Positions 14,883 to 24,276 of a stretch of DNA of 61,387 nucleotides are shown here, piece after piece (position 1 is the first letter of the stretch; the number at the start of each line of letters is the position of its first letter). The notes beneath the pieces are model-generated. The model was not told the origin of the DNA. It did not search any database and was given only the letters and a program-made list of their open reading frames with translations. A program made the position numbers and the translations under genes. Source of the DNA: Brevinematales bacterium (GTDB lineage Bacteria > Spirochaetota > Brevinematia > Brevinematales > GWF1-51-8); contig JAGVBZ010000002.1 in the NCBI GenBank assembly GCA_020059465.1, positions 1-61,387 on the forward strand. Direction: 5' to 3'.

Positions 14883-15079
14883 AGACCCTCCAAATTAGAA
14901 TTGAATGAGTCTAGTGACGCGGGGCGAATTCCGCAAGTTTTAGCGGAAATTGGGAATCACTACTTCTTCTTTTTATAAAAACAATCTGCTTATGAAGTTT
15001 TTCATTCATAAGAAAGCTAATCAGTTTGATTCACTTAATCGGGCAGGGGGAGGCGTGAGCTGATTTACGGATGGGGGGG

Positions 15080-15430
15080 TTATTTATGATCTGATAATAT
15101 TTTTACTTCATCCTCAATCGCCTTCTGAACGAACTGGTTTAATGATATCCCTTCCTTTTCTGCTGAGTGCACGGCCTTTTTATGGAGTTCTGGATTGATA
15201 CGTACATTAAACGAACCCTTATAGGACTTTTTTGGATTTCTTTTCTCCTTCTTGCAGAGATCGATATAATCGTCGACGGCTTCTTCGAATGCCTTTTTAA
15301 TTCCTTTTACATTATCGCCCTCGAATGAGACTAAATCGTCGATACCCTCGATTTTTCCGAAAAATATTTCGTCTTCCGTGCTGTAATGGATAGACCCGAT
15401 ATAATCTTTATAAAACACGATATCTTTCAT
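15080..15430 (-). CDS. hicB: HicB-type antitoxin with ribbon-helix-helix end
   Basis: The 116-residue protein has the HicB partial-RNase-H-like fold: YKDYIGSIHYSTEDEIFFGK, then GIDDLVSFEGDNVKGIKKAFEEAVDDYIDLC. The C-terminal domain SFNVRINPELHKKAV...LNQFVQKAIEDEV is a ribbon-helix-helix DNA-binding fold, so it probably represses its own operon. Its ATG overlaps the hicA stop in an ATGA junction. A candidate operator (inverted repeat 15718-15736) sits upstream of hicA. Confidence 0.88.
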   Translation of the reverse strand: MKDIVFYKDYIGSIHYSTEDEIFFGKIEGIDDLVSFEGDNVKGIKKAFEEAVDDYIDLCKKEKRNPKKSYKGSFNVRINPELHKKAVHSAEKEGISLNQFVQKAIEDEVKILSDHK

Positions 15431-15687
15431 GGTATTAACTCCTGATTTTTCAGTTCCGCAATTATTAAATCTATCTGATACATTTTCAATTCATTATTTG
15501 GGTGCGGTTTATGCAGCATGATTATATGCTTCGTTTTTGTATGTATAAAAGAAACCCTTGAACCTGACGTTTTCCCTTTGTTTGTTTCCGAATAACCGAA
15601 GCCGTGCAATAAAGTAATTAATTCCTGATAAGTAAAATCTTTCGGGCGGGATAAAAACCTTTCCAGAATTTTTTCAAATTTACTCAT
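15427..15687 (-). CDS. hicA: HicA-type mRNA interferase toxin
   Basis: This toxin is about 86 residues from the Met at 15687 (MSKFEKILERFLSRPKDF). It has YQELITLLHGFGY and the FIHTKTKHIIMLHKPHPNNELKMYQ region of the YcfA/HicA fold; the upstream Met at 15759 would add a non-family leader. It is the classical order, toxin first then antitoxin, with a 4-base ATGA overlap. The DNA is AT-rich compared with the sua5 gene next door. A good promoter (TTGCAT-17-TACATT) and the inverted repeat are directly upstream. Confidence 0.85.
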   Translation of the reverse strand: MSKFEKILERFLSRPKDFTYQELITLLHGFGYSETNKGKTSGSRVSFIHTKTKHIIMLHKPHPNNELKMYQIDLIIAELKNQELIP

Positions 15688-15692
15688 AATAT

Positions 15693-15736
15693 AATGTAAC
15701 ATTGATCGGTAAAATATGCAACTAAATATCAGTTGC
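15693..15736 (-). promoter_or_regulatory. hicAB promoter with candidate operator
   Basis: On the minus strand TTGCAT (15716-15721), 17 bases and TACATT (15693-15698) form the promoter. An inverted repeat GCAACT/AGTTGC (15718-15723 and 15731-15736, 7-base gap) overlaps the -35 box and is well placed for autorepression by HicB. Confidence 0.65.
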
Positions 15737-15771
15737 GTATTATTTAAATCTATATCCACAAACTTACTTCT

Positions 15772-16833
15772 CTACACCCATTCGCCGCCGCTCGACTTAC
15801 GGAGCCTGTCCGCGAGCGCGCGCCCCAACCCGGTCTCCTCGACACCCTCGGCGATAATCACGTCCGCGCCCATCCGGTCGAACTCCGCGAACGCGCGGTA
15901 CAGTTCGCGCGCGTACTCCTCGAACGAGTAGAACGCCCGTTCGATCACACGCGTCCCGGTCATCATTTCGCGGGCATGGATCTCGTCGAGACGGATGCGG
16001 ATTTCCCCGCCGTCCTCGCTCATAATCTCCGGGAATAGCCGCAGGATGCCGATCGTTTTCCCGGCGAAACGGTCCATCCATCCGTACAGCAGGCCGTCGT
16101 TCATCCGCGCGGAAAGCAGGACTTGCGCGTCGGGGCGGTAGTGCGCGTACTTGGTGCCGGGGGACAGGGGTATGTCCGACGGTTCCGCCGCGCCGGTCAC
16201 ATCGATATGCAGGCGGTTTCGTATCATCTCGGCGGTGATCGCGCCCGGTCTGAGTATGACCGCGGAACTGTCCGTCAGCGACACGACAGTCGACTCGATA
16301 CCGACCTCGCAGTCCCCGCCGTCGAGGATAATGTCCGCCCTCCCGTCCATCTCCGAGCACGCCATCCCGAACGATGTGGGGCTCGGCCTGCCGGAACGGT
16401 TTGCCGACGGGGCGGCTAACGGTACTCCCGAGGCGGATATCAGAGCGCGCGCTACGGGATGCGACGGTATCCGGACGGCGACCGTGCCGAGTCCGCCTGT
16501 GACTATCTCGGGTATCGAAGGGTGTTTTGATAGGACGATGGACAGCGGGCCGGGCGAGAAGCATTCCATCAGGCGGTACGCGAGAGGGGGGATGTCTGCC
16601 GCGGCCTGTTCGAGCATCGACGGGGAGTCGATATGCACGATCAGCGGGTTGTCGGGCGGGCGGCCCTTCGCGTCGAATATCTTAGATACCGATTCCGCCG
16701 AGAACGCGTCCGCGCCGAGCCCGTACACGGTCTCTGTCGGGAATACCGCCAGTCCGCCGTTTCGCAGGATGCCGGCGGCTTCGCCGACTTCCGTATTGTA
16801 CGGCGGATGGTAGGGATACTTTTTTGTCTGCAC
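15772..16833 (-). CDS. sua5: Threonylcarbamoyl-AMP synthase, Sua5 type
   Basis: The 353-residue enzyme makes threonylcarbamoyl-AMP from threonine, bicarbonate and ATP for the t6A37 modification of ANN-decoding tRNAs. The N-terminal YrdC domain has FPTETVYGLGADAF, KGRPPDNPLIVHI and PLAAPSANRSGRPSPTS. A linker with LRPGAIT and SPGTKYAHYRPDA leads into the C-terminal Sua5 domain, where the short TsaC form ends. Length fits the Sua5 long form (about 340). The gene is rightmost in a leftward pair with the HicAB module 12 bases beyond its stop. Confidence 0.93.
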   Translation of the reverse strand: MQTKKYPYHPPYNTEVGEAAGILRNGGLAVFPTETVYGLGADAFSAESVSKIFDAKGRPPDNPLIVHIDSPSMLEQAAADIPPLAYRLMECFSPGPLSIVLSKHPSIPEIVTGGLGTVAVRIPSHPVARALISASGVPLAAPSANRSGRPSPTSFGMACSEMDGRADIILDGGDCEVGIESTVVSLTDSSAVILRPGAITAEMIRNRLHIDVTGAAEPSDIPLSPGTKYAHYRPDAQVLLSARMNDGLLYGWMDRFAGKTIGILRLFPEIMSEDGGEIRIRLDEIHAREMMTGTRVIERAFYSFEEYARELYRAFAEFDRMGADVIIAEGVEETGLGRALADRLRKSSGGEWV

Positions 16834-16940
16834 GTTTATTACACCTCACAGGCGATAATGTTATTATAATCCGTCTGAAATGTAAATAAAATTTGTGGTA
16901 TTTTATGAAATTATTATATAATGAATGAGGAAGGTGTGAA

Positions 16941-18863
16941 ATGCCAGATGAAATAAAAAAACCGGAAAACATCCGTCTTATTATCCGCAGGACAAGGACA
17001 CAAATATTTCTATTGATCTTCCTTATCAACTTTTTCCTGCTGTTTTCAAGCGAGTTAATCGCCTCCCTGTTTAATTACAAACTCGACGGCCTGAATTACT
17101 CGCTCCTTGCGCGCATCGGATTTGCATTCAAACCCACCGTCCTTCTCATGTTCATGGTTTCATGTACGCTGATTCTTTCCGTAGTATACATTTTACTGAT
17201 ACCGCTTTTCCGGTACCTGCGGGAAGGGTCGAATTATGAAAGCGCGAGGAAAGTTATTATCCGGATGCCGTGGATACTGTTGTTTGTTTCCGAGTTTTTC
17301 TGGATATTCGGCACAACCGGGTATTTTATCCTGAAGAACTGGAGCGGCGACAGCGGAATCCCGTATCCGTGGGTGATTTTCATGAAAATCGGTACCGGAT
17401 TCCTTGCATCGGTCTTCTCTGCGGTGATCATCCATGTTATCACCAATCCGTTAAAGGAGCGTCTGAATATATACGAAATGACTCCAAAAGATAACGACCT
17501 GTTTATCCGTTTGAACGATTATATGATATTGCTGTCCTCCATGCTTTATGCAAGTGCGCATCTGGGGTATCTCGCGTATCATTTCTTTATATCGAAGGAA
17601 AATTCAGGGGGCTATACTTATTTTGTTTTAGGATTTTCTAGTATTCTCGCCTTTCTTTTTATCGAATGCTTTATCCTGACAAGTGTCGCACGGCGGATTT
17701 TCCGGCATCAGGTCGATTTCCTGAATAATAAGATAAAAGAGTTTTCCAGCGGGAAGGCGGATCTGACTAAACGCATACTGCTTCTGAATTTTGACGAACT
17801 GGGCGAATTGTCGGATTCGTTCAATAAGTTTATGGAATTTCTCAGCAAGGATTTCCTCGAACTCAAGGATCAGGTGATGAAAATGCGGGAGAATATCCAA
17901 GTGCTGACCGGGTCGTCTGAGGATCTCGCGTCCGGGGCGGAGAAGCAGGCCGCGACCACTACGGAAATATCGAGCTCCATGGACGAGTTCAACCGTATCA
18001 TGCAGGAAATCCGCACGAATATTCAAGCCCACGCCGAGGTGATTAACAGCAATGCGCAGAACGCGAAACAGCTTTCGCGGAATCTTCTCACGGTTATCGA
18101 AACATCGAAAATAGTCCGCGCCCGTTCCAACGAGAATCTCTTATCGGTACGGAACGGAGTCGAGACGGTAAACCATTCTGTCGATAAAACGCTCAAAATG
18201 GGGGGAAGTCTACAGGATATCGCTCACCGGATCGAGAGCGCCGGGGAAGAGACCGACCGTATCGACGAGATACTCGGGTCGATCCAGGATATCGCCGAGA
18301 GCACGAACATGCTCGCGATGAACGCGTCGATCGAGGCCGCGCACGCCGGAGAGGCCGGAAAGGGATTCGCGATAGTGGCGAACGAGATCCGCTCGCTGGC
18401 GGAGACTTCCTCGGCGGCTGTACGCGATATTTCCGAGCTGGTCATGAGCATCAAACGGAGTGTGGACGAGGCTGTGGTGATCGCGAAGGCCGGGGCGATG
18501 GAGGCTGAGGAAACGAAGAACCTTGCGAACTCCGCGGGCGCCGCGCTCAACATGATCTCCGAGGATATGAAAAAAAGCACCGAGATGATTACCGAGATCA
18601 GCGATCTCACCGAACAGCAGGGCGCGTCCATAAAAAGTATCCGCGAGGCGTCGGAACAGCTCGAGGAGATTTCCGATAAGATCAGGACGTCTGTCGAACA
18701 GCAGGCAGACGGCGCGAAGGGGATCGGGGAGTCGATCAGTTCGCTGAGCGGCTCGATCACCGAGAACGCCGGGTACGCCGAGAAGCTCGCCGAGCTTGCG
18801 CAGAACCTCCAAGCCATGAGCGAACGAATCTCCGACCTTATCAAACTGTTCGTCTTCGAGTAA
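16941..18863 (+). CDS. Methyl-accepting chemotaxis protein with polytopic N-terminus
   Basis: This 640-residue receptor has about six N-terminal membrane helices (residues 12-30, 45-75, 95-120, 135-160, 180-200, 215-240) and no large periplasmic sensor. A HAMP-like segment ([27 protein letters not shown]) joins the coiled-coil signalling domain. The signalling tip reads [30 protein letters not shown], cut here only for description at its key residues (N, E-A-A, A-G-E-x-G-x-G-F-x-V-V/A). It likely relays membrane or cytoplasmic signals to CheA/CheW for the periplasmic flagella. No che genes are adjacent. Confidence 0.9.
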   Translation: MPDEIKKPENIRLIIRRTRTQIFLLIFLINFFLLFSSELIASLFNYKLDGLNYSLLARIGFAFKPTVLLMFMVSCTLILSVVYILLIPLFRYLREGSNYESARKVIIRMPWILLFVSEFFWIFGTTGYFILKNWSGDSGIPYPWVIFMKIGTGFLASVFSAVIIHVITNPLKERLNIYEMTPKDNDLFIRLNDYMILLSSMLYASAHLGYLAYHFFISKENSGGYTYFVLGFSSILAFLFIECFILTSVARRIFRHQVDFLNNKIKEFSSGKADLTKRILLLNFDELGELSDSFNKFMEFLSKDFLELKDQVMKMRENIQVLTGSSEDLASGAEKQAATTTEISSSMDEFNRIMQEIRTNIQAHAEVINSNAQNAKQLSRNLLTVIETSKIVRARSNENLLSVRNGVETVNHSVDKTLKMGGSLQDIAHRIESAGEETDRIDEILGSIQDIAESTNMLAMNASIEAAHAGEAGKGFAIVANEIRSLAETSSAAVRDISELVMSIKRSVDEAVVIAKAGAMEAEETKNLANSAGAALNMISEDMKKSTEMITEISDLTEQQGASIKSIREASEQLEEISDKIRTSVEQQADGAKGIGESISSLSGSITENAGYAEKLAELAQNLQAMSERISDLIKLFVFE

Positions 18864-18871
18864 GCTTTGGA

Positions 18872-18977
18872 AGCCGCAGAGACTCAGAGGTCACGGAGAA
18901 TTAAACTCGTATGGAATACTATTGAATTGATTTTCGATTCATACCCTTTTTCTCCGTGCTCTTCGTGCCTCTGTGGC
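18872..18977. repeat. Imperfect inverted repeat after the chemotaxis gene
   Basis: The left arm, CCGCAGAGACTCAGAGG with CACGGAGAA behind it (18872-18900), pairs with the right arm TTCTCCGTG...GCCTCTGTGGC (18950-18977). About 49 bases separate the arms. It resembles the widespread dispersed REP/MITE-like repeats of uncultured bacteria with CGCAGAG...CTCTG ends. Confidence 0.7.
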
Positions 18978-18980
18978 AAA

Positions 18981-19469
18981 TTATATACTCAATCGTTTTA
19001 CCATCAGGTAAGTATCCACGTTATCGTACGACTCCACACGGTATCCCATCCGCTGATACAACCGTACGGCGGGGTTGTCGGTGTTGACTGACAGCGATAT
19101 ATTTTCTACACCGTTATCGAGCGCCCAGCCTTCCAGCCGCGCGATCATCTCCCTGCCTATCCCCGTGTTCCGGTACTCCGGCCTCACCGATACGGAAAGC
19201 TCCGGCGTGGATTCGTCGTAGTATCCGTAGCCCTTGTTGTCCGCCCCGAAATACCTCAGCCATGCGATACCGGCAGTTTCCGCGCCGTCCTCCGCGACGA
19301 CAGCGATCTCGCCGGGCTTGCCGAAATCTTTATAGTATTTCGCCAGCTCAGGGAGTTCGATAATGGATCGCGGAAGGGGCGGCTGGTCGGGGGGGACAAA
19401 AATAGCGAGATAAAAAAATTCCCCGAGTAGGGATTCGTCGATACGGGTGCGGAAAAGGTATGTTATCAC
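18981..19469 (-). CDS. GNAT-family N-acetyltransferase
   Basis: The 162-residue protein is a complete GNAT acetyltransferase. ELSVSVRPEYRNTGIGREMI holds the acetyl-CoA loop (R-N-T-G-I-G), and NISLSVNTDNPAVRLYQRMGY is the RimI-like tail. An insertion with FGADNKGYGYYDES precedes strand 4. Substrate unknown. It lies 12 bases downstream of the SDR gene in the same leftward unit, so the two are probably cotranscribed. Confidence 0.85.
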   Translation of the reverse strand: MITYLFRTRIDESLLGEFFYLAIFVPPDQPPLPRSIIELPELAKYYKDFGKPGEIAVVAEDGAETAGIAWLRYFGADNKGYGYYDESTPELSVSVRPEYRNTGIGREMIARLEGWALDNGVENISLSVNTDNPAVRLYQRMGYRVESYDNVDTYLMVKRLSI

Positions 19470-19481
19470 GTTTTCAGTCCG

Positions 19482-20318
19482 TTATTTCCCGGAGGGTCTC
19501 GCGCCTTTCTTCACCTTCATCGTGCCCTGCATGATGCCGTTCATCCAGCTTTCGGGAAGGTGACGTTTGAAAAACATCAGGGGCTTGGCCATACTGCCGG
19601 TGGGATAGCGCAGTTTATGGCTGCGGCTCGACGCCGCCTTATAGATGGTTTTCGCGACCACAATGGGGAGGGACCCGGGGAAAGAATCCATCGCCTTCAG
19701 TGTCGCTGAAAACGGTTCGCCGTACGCCCCCCATTCCCCGATATCCTTTTTATCCAGCGCCCGATAGAAATTGGTGTGAATAAAGCCCGGTTCGACTATT
19801 TTCACACGGATATTAAACGGCAGCATCTCGTAGTACAGCGCCTCGGAAAATCCCTCGACCGCCCATTTCGTGCTGTTGTACACGGAGTATAACGGTATCC
19901 CGGTCCTGCCGCCGATGGAGGTAATATTGACTATAGTGCCGGAGCTGCGTTCCCTAAAGTGCGGAAGCACCGCGCGCGTCATATCCATCAGCCCGAATAC
20001 GTTGGTCTCGTACTGCTTCAGGATACTCTCTTTATCGAGGGTCTCGAACGGCCCCATGAGCGCATACCCGGCGTTATTGACCAGCGCGTCTATACTCCCG
20101 AATTTCTGGATGGAGTAATCTAAGGTTTGCGCGATGGATTTCGGGTCGGTGACGTCGAGATGAACGAGGTCGATATTCGGATTGCCGTGCAGGGAGGTTT
20201 TACGTTTATCGGGTTCGCGCATAGTCGCGACTACATTCCAACCCTTCTCCGCAAAGTAGAGGGCGGTATCCAGCCCGATTCCCGACGACGACCCTGTGAT
20301 CATGACGGTCTTAGACAT
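19482..20318 (-). CDS. Short-chain dehydrogenase/reductase
   Basis: This 278-residue classical SDR has the NAD(P)-binding TGSSSGIG near the N-terminus, LVNNAGYA, the catalytic serine region NITSIGG and the YxxxK pair in YSVYNSTKWAVEG. The basic residue in MREPDKRK after the second strand suggests NADP preference. The C-terminal 40 residues are basic. Substrate is not predictable. The 3' neighbour is a GNAT gene in the same operon. Confidence 0.88.
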   Translation of the reverse strand: MSKTVMITGSSSGIGLDTALYFAEKGWNVVATMREPDKRKTSLHGNPNIDLVHLDVTDPKSIAQTLDYSIQKFGSIDALVNNAGYALMGPFETLDKESILKQYETNVFGLMDMTRAVLPHFRERSSGTIVNITSIGGRTGIPLYSVYNSTKWAVEGFSEALYYEMLPFNIRVKIVEPGFIHTNFYRALDKKDIGEWGAYGEPFSATLKAMDSFPGSLPIVVAKTIYKAASSRSHKLRYPTGSMAKPLMFFKRHLPESWMNGIMQGTMKVKKGARPSGK

Positions 20319-20422
20319 TGAATTACTCCTTAATATAGTAGAATGACTCTAATCTGAAGAAAGCGGAAAGTCAATTTTTACAAAGCCGGTTTTACCATGC
20401 GTAGGAAATGTAACGCGATTCT

Positions 20423-20451
20423 TTGATTTTCCCGCAGTAATCAGTTAAAAT
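20423..20451 (+). promoter_or_regulatory. Promoter of frr-uppS-cdsA
   Basis: TTGATT (20423-20428), a 17-base spacer and TAAAAT (20446-20451) precede the frr ATG at 20481. A GGAGGG ribosome site follows. Confidence 0.65.
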
Positions 20452-20480
20452 GATGAAACATAAACTACGGAGGGAAGATT

Positions 20481-21047
20481 ATGATTGAAGATTTTAAAGC
20501 CTTAAAAGATGAAGCCATTGAGAAGATGGATAAATCTATCCAGTTCCTGAAAGACGAATATAAAAAGCTCCGCACCGGCCGCGCAAATGCCGCGATGGTG
20601 GAGGATATCAAATTTATATATTACGGCAATCCGACGCCCATCAAGCAGGCGGCGAGTGTTCAGACTCCCGATCCCCACAGCATCCTGATCGACCCGTGGG
20701 ATAAATCGGCGCTGCACGCTATCGAGAAGGGTATTTCCGATTCCGGGATGGGATTTACCGCGTCCAACGACGGCCGGGTTATCCGTGTCTCGGTACCGCC
20801 GTTGACCGAAGAGCGGAAGAGAGAGATGGTAAAATTCGGAAAGGAAATGGCTGAGGATTCCCGTGTGGTAGTCCGCAACTGGCGAAGGGATATTAACGCG
20901 AAGATCAAACAGCTTCTGAAGGACGGGCATATCGGGGAGGACGAGGAGCACAAGGAGCTTGACGAGATACAGAAAGTTACGGACAATCATATAAAGAATA
21001 TCGACGATTTGGTGGCGAACAAAGAAAAGGAGATTATGGAAGTCTAA
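20481..21047 (+). CDS. frr: Ribosome recycling factor
   Basis: The 188-residue protein frees ribosomes after termination together with EF-G. Its three-helix-bundle fold is shown by LKDEYKKLRTGRANAAMVEDI, the YGNPTPIKQAASV loop of the small domain and VSVPPLTEERKREMVK. Length is normal (about 185). It heads the frr-uppS-cdsA operon; uppS starts 3 bases after its stop, and this gene order is widespread in bacteria. Confidence 0.95.
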   Translation: MIEDFKALKDEAIEKMDKSIQFLKDEYKKLRTGRANAAMVEDIKFIYYGNPTPIKQAASVQTPDPHSILIDPWDKSALHAIEKGISDSGMGFTASNDGRVIRVSVPPLTEERKREMVKFGKEMAEDSRVVVRNWRRDINAKIKQLLKDGHIGEDEEHKELDEIQKVTDNHIKNIDDLVANKEKEIMEV

Positions 21048-21050
21048 CTT

Positions 21051-21779
21051 ATGAGGATATACGGGCACGAAATCGACGAGAAGAAATTACCCGCCCATGT
21101 AGGCATCATTATGGACGGCAACGGGCGGTGGGCGAAGGCGCGCGGAATGGCGCGTATCGCCGGGCATGAGCAGGGCTTTCAGTCCCTCGACAGGCTCCTG
21201 CACGCCAATAAAAAAATCGGTGTCCGTGTAATAACAGTCTATGCGTTCTCCACCGAGAACTGGAAACGCCCGCCCGCCGAGGTGAAATTTCTCATGGGGA
21301 TGGCGAAAAAAATGATCGTCGATTATCTCGATACCCTGCTCAGAAACGATATCCGTTTCGTGATGACCGGTTCGTTCGAGGGAATTTCCCCCGAGCTTCG
21401 GGATATGATACACGGCGCGATGGAACGAAGCAGGCATTGCAAATCGTACATCCTGAACGCGGCGTTCAACTACGGCGGAAGGAAGGAAATACTCGACGCT
21501 GTTCGCAGGATATCGGAGGATTGTTCCGGCGGGAAACTGAATCCGTCGAAAATAGACGAAAATAAGATTTCAGAATACATGTACAGTCCCGGATTGCCCG
21601 ATCCCGACTTGATCATACGGACAAGCGGGGAATTGCGGCTCAGTAATTTTCTTCTCTGGGAAGGGGCGTACTCGGAGTTGTGGTTCACGAAAAAGTTATG
21701 GCCCGACTTTCACCCGCGGGATTTCTGTAAGGCGATAGCCGATTTTCAACAGCGCAAACGACGTTTCGGAAAGGTATAA
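21051..21779 (+). CDS. uppS: Undecaprenyl diphosphate synthase
   Basis: This 242-residue cis-prenyltransferase adds eight isoprene units to farnesyl diphosphate to make the cell-wall carrier lipid precursor. Signature segments are IIMDGNGRWAKARGMARIAGH with the catalytic Asp, YAFSTENWKRPPAEV and the C-terminal RTSGELRLSNFLLWEGAYSE. Length is typical. It is between frr and cdsA and starts 3 bases after the frr stop. Confidence 0.95.
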   Translation: MRIYGHEIDEKKLPAHVGIIMDGNGRWAKARGMARIAGHEQGFQSLDRLLHANKKIGVRVITVYAFSTENWKRPPAEVKFLMGMAKKMIVDYLDTLLRNDIRFVMTGSFEGISPELRDMIHGAMERSRHCKSYILNAAFNYGGRKEILDAVRRISEDCSGGKLNPSKIDENKISEYMYSPGLPDPDLIIRTSGELRLSNFLLWEGAYSELWFTKKLWPDFHPRDFCKAIADFQQRKRRFGKV

Positions 21780-21781
21780 AT

Positions 21782-22639
21782 ATGAGCAATTTTACAAAAA
21801 GACTTTTAACTGCGCTGGTCGGCGTACCGGTCGCGGCGTTCACGATATATTTCCCGGGTCTGAACGGGATACCGTTCGGTGTGGCATTGCTCGTGTTCGC
21901 GATACTGATGACATTCGAGGTCGCGGTGATGGTGGAGAAAAAGAATATCCGTTTTCATCTATGGATCAATTCCGCCGCAGTGACACTCGGTTTTGTGAAC
22001 AGCGCTCTCTATGGGATGGGTATGATTGTCGAGAACGTGTTCTATACATTGCTTTTTGCGATCTCGGCGATCTATCTTCTGGCGTTGTTTATTTCCGAGT
22101 CGGCGCGCGGGAAGTTCGACGGCGCACTCGAGAGTGTGAGTATTTCCATGCTTACCTATGTCATGTTCGGGATTTTCCTTCCTATAGTCGTGCAGATCAA
22201 AATGTGGGACCTCTCCGGCTGGTTTCTGACCATCGTATTCGGGATACCGTGGCTGAGCGACGCCGGCGGGCTTTTCGCCGGAAAGCTTTTCGGCAAGCAC
22301 CCCATTCCTTCACTGGCAAGCCCCAACAAGACAGTCGAGGGATATATCGGTACGGCGGTGATGGGGTTCGTGTCGGGGCTTGTGATGTATCTCCTGCAGA
22401 ACGTCCTCCCGATCCGCAACGTTTTCTCGCTCGGGCAGATGATGCTGCTTTCCGGCGCGATGATCATCACATCTATAGCCGGCGACCTGGGCGAGTCGAT
22501 GATCAAGCGTTGGGCGAACGTCAAGGACTCGGGGACATTCCTTCCCGGGCACGGCGGGATTTTCGACCGGATGGACAGCGTGATACTTTCCGCACCGGTC
22601 TTCCTCGTCCTCGTCCGCTTCATGGGATACGGGGTATAG
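21782..22639 (+). CDS. cdsA: Phosphatidate cytidylyltransferase
   Basis: The 285-residue membrane enzyme makes CDP-diacylglycerol from phosphatidate and CTP, the branch point of phospholipid synthesis. It has about eight hydrophobic helices and the CdsA signature SDAGGLFAGKLFGKHP with PNKTVEGYIGT, followed by GDLGESMIKRWANVKDSG and PGHGGIFDRMDS. Length is normal. It starts right after uppS. The usual downstream genes dxr and rseP are absent; a repeat-rich gap follows. Confidence 0.93.
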   Translation: MSNFTKRLLTALVGVPVAAFTIYFPGLNGIPFGVALLVFAILMTFEVAVMVEKKNIRFHLWINSAAVTLGFVNSALYGMGMIVENVFYTLLFAISAIYLLALFISESARGKFDGALESVSISMLTYVMFGIFLPIVVQIKMWDLSGWFLTIVFGIPWLSDAGGLFAGKLFGKHPIPSLASPNKTVEGYIGTAVMGFVSGLVMYLLQNVLPIRNVFSLGQMMLLSGAMIITSIAGDLGESMIKRWANVKDSGTFLPGHGGIFDRMDSVILSAPVFLVLVRFMGYGV

Positions 22640-23026
22640 GGTATAGAGGATAGTTTCTATTCTTTGCAAATGAATCCCCGCTATCCTGAACTGACAGGTG
22701 AGTATCATAGCTGTATAATCAATATCTTCTAAAGCTCTTCCAAATAAAAACCGTAATAATTTCTGCCGAAGATTGGAGAATCAAGGAGAATTGTTTTCTT
22801 TCTTTCCCGCAGGGGAAAGAAAGAAACAAAGAAAGCCTGCCCCTCCTGAATGCCGCTTAAAAGAAGAAGAGCCGCAAAACGGGAAAAGCCGTAACTCCTT
22901 CCCCCTTTCAGGGGGTCGTCAAACAAACGGCGTTTCATTTCCGCTTCGCGGAAAATCCGTTTTGCTCAGAAGAATCGCGGCATAAAGTCGGGGGTAAAAA
23001 CCAAATCGAAAGGCGAAACCGCCCGG
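22640..23026. other. Non-coding gap with short hairpins
   Basis: No gene can be supported here. The stretch holds small palindromes such as TTTCTTTCTTTCCCGCAGG...GAAAGAAAG (22793-22826) and CCGCTTCGCGG (22940-22950). It leads into the degenerate truA-end copies. Confidence 0.6.
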
Positions 23027-23183
23027 TCAGGCTACACAGTATCGTCGCAGAGGGTATAAGCTGAGGTAATGGGGTTAGCCAGCACAGCGGTGGGATTAGG
23101 CTACGCAGTAGTACTCGCCGAATATCGCGCACAGTATTGTCGCAGGCTAACGGTTGATATAAGCTCTATATTTCGTAATGGGT
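23027..23183 (-). repeat. Tandem degenerate copies of the truA 3' end
   Basis: Beyond the truA stop (TAA at 23184-23186; last residues RGYYRCAG), the minus strand carries further gene ends. One at 23096-23119 encodes GEYYCVA and stop, one at 23075-23092 encodes HRCAG and stop, and one at 23027-23047 encodes RRYCVA and stop. The surrounding CACAGTAT-GTCGCAG (23035 and 23129), TATAAGCT (23055 and 23157) and TAATGGG-TTAGCC-GC-CAGCGGT (23067 and 23176) are repeated in the same order. Differences fall often at third codon positions. Confidence 0.65.
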
Positions 23184-23954
23184 TTAGCCCGCGCAGCGGT
23201 AGTACCCGCGTTTGAAGTAGAGTCCGTTCGCGGGAACCGGAGCGCAGTGTTTCGAATTCAGCCTATGCCCCTCGTCCAGCGCCCGCCTGATTTCCTCAAG
23301 GGGCACCCTTCCGTAAGCGTAATTCAGCGATACCGCGACCAGTGTGCGGATCATCCCCTGAAGGAAGCCGTTACCTTTGATAGTAAAGACCACGCGCCCG
23401 GGGAGTTCCGCAGCCCGGAAGTAGTAAATCGTTCGAACTGTTGACTTGACTCCAGACCTGCCGTGCCCGGAGCTGAACTGCCTGAAATCGTGCTCGCCGC
23501 GGAACAGATGGAGGACGGTTCCGAGACGGGCCATATCGGGGACACTGTCGAGGAAATGGGCGTACGAGCGGAAGATGGGGTGGGGGTCCGGCGAGGTCAT
23601 TGCGATATAGACATACTCCCGCGCCGACGCGGAAAAGCACGCATGGAACTTATCCGGCACCTCGACCGCGGAACGGATACGGATACTGCGGGGAAGGACG
23701 CTGTTCAGCGCGGCGGGAATTTTCTCTATCGGGAGAGTCGTGTTCGACGTCTTGAAGTTGGCGTAATACGCGATCGCGTGCGCGCACCTGTCGGTACGGC
23801 CTATACCCATCGGAGGCTTGTGCGGGCCGGGAATGATTATCCCGAGCGCACGGTGGATTTCTCCCTGCACGGTGGGCTGGTCGTCCTTCTTCTGGAACTG
23901 CCAGCCGAAAAATTCGGAACCGTCGTACGACAAGGTAAGCAGGATATTTCTCAT
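23184..23954 (-). CDS. truA: tRNA pseudouridine synthase A
   Basis: The 256-residue enzyme makes pseudouridine at positions 38-40 of tRNA anticodon stems. It has LSYDGSEFFGWQFQ near the N-terminus, GIGRTDRCAHAIAYYANFK containing the catalytic Asp, and the C-terminal GNGFLQGMIRTLVAV. The motif reads GRTDRCAHA where most TruA proteins have GRTDAGVHA, a small variation. Length fits. The thioredoxin gene upstream ends 1 base before its start. The 3' end is followed by several degenerate copies of itself. Confidence 0.92.
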   Translation of the reverse strand: MRNILLTLSYDGSEFFGWQFQKKDDQPTVQGEIHRALGIIIPGPHKPPMGIGRTDRCAHAIAYYANFKTSNTTLPIEKIPAALNSVLPRSIRIRSAVEVPDKFHACFSASAREYVYIAMTSPDPHPIFRSYAHFLDSVPDMARLGTVLHLFRGEHDFRQFSSGHGRSGVKSTVRTIYYFRAAELPGRVVFTIKGNGFLQGMIRTLVAVSLNYAYGRVPLEEIRRALDEGHRLNSKHCAPVPANGLYFKRGYYRCAG

Positions 23955-23955
23955 A

Positions 23956-24276
23956 CTATTCTTCCGAGGCGGTCAGTATCATTTCGATCTTCTCGAGGTC
24001 GACGAAACGCGAGCTTTTATAGATTTCCTTTCCGCGCAGGAAAACCGTCACAATCGGCACGGTAAATACCATGTTCTGCGCGGCGATCTGGGGGAACACC
24101 GCCGGATCGATCTTCGTCCATATCAGATGAGGGAAACGGTTCATCAGTTCCCCGATACGCGGGGAGAGCGACTTGCACGGCGGACAGCCGTCGCTGAAAA
24201 AATAGACCAGCACAGGGCTTTCCTCCGTTATCAGCGCATGGAAGTGTTCGGGCGAATGAGTCGTTTCGTATGCCAT
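23956..24276 (-). CDS. Thioredoxin-like protein with CPPC site
   Basis: This 106-residue thioredoxin-fold protein has YFFSDGCPPCKSLSPRIGEL, an atypical CPPC active site in place of CGPC, and the cis-proline region FTVPIVTVFLRGK. No signal peptide is seen, so it acts in the cytoplasm. CPPC sites occur in some thioredoxins of anaerobes. It is the first gene of the pair with truA. Confidence 0.85.
   Translation of the reverse strand: MAYETTHSPEHFHALITEESPVLVYFFSDGCPPCKSLSPRIGELMNRFPHLIWTKIDPAVFPQIAAQNMVFTVPIVTVFLRGKEIYKSSRFVDLEKIEMILTASEE

Noticed and set aside
15045-15775. Possible duplicated sua5 3' end around the HicAB module at 15080-15687
   Set aside because: Only TTACGGA plus scattered bases (about 11 of 18) match between 15062 and 15795; this is no better than chance, so it is not counted with the four clear cases.
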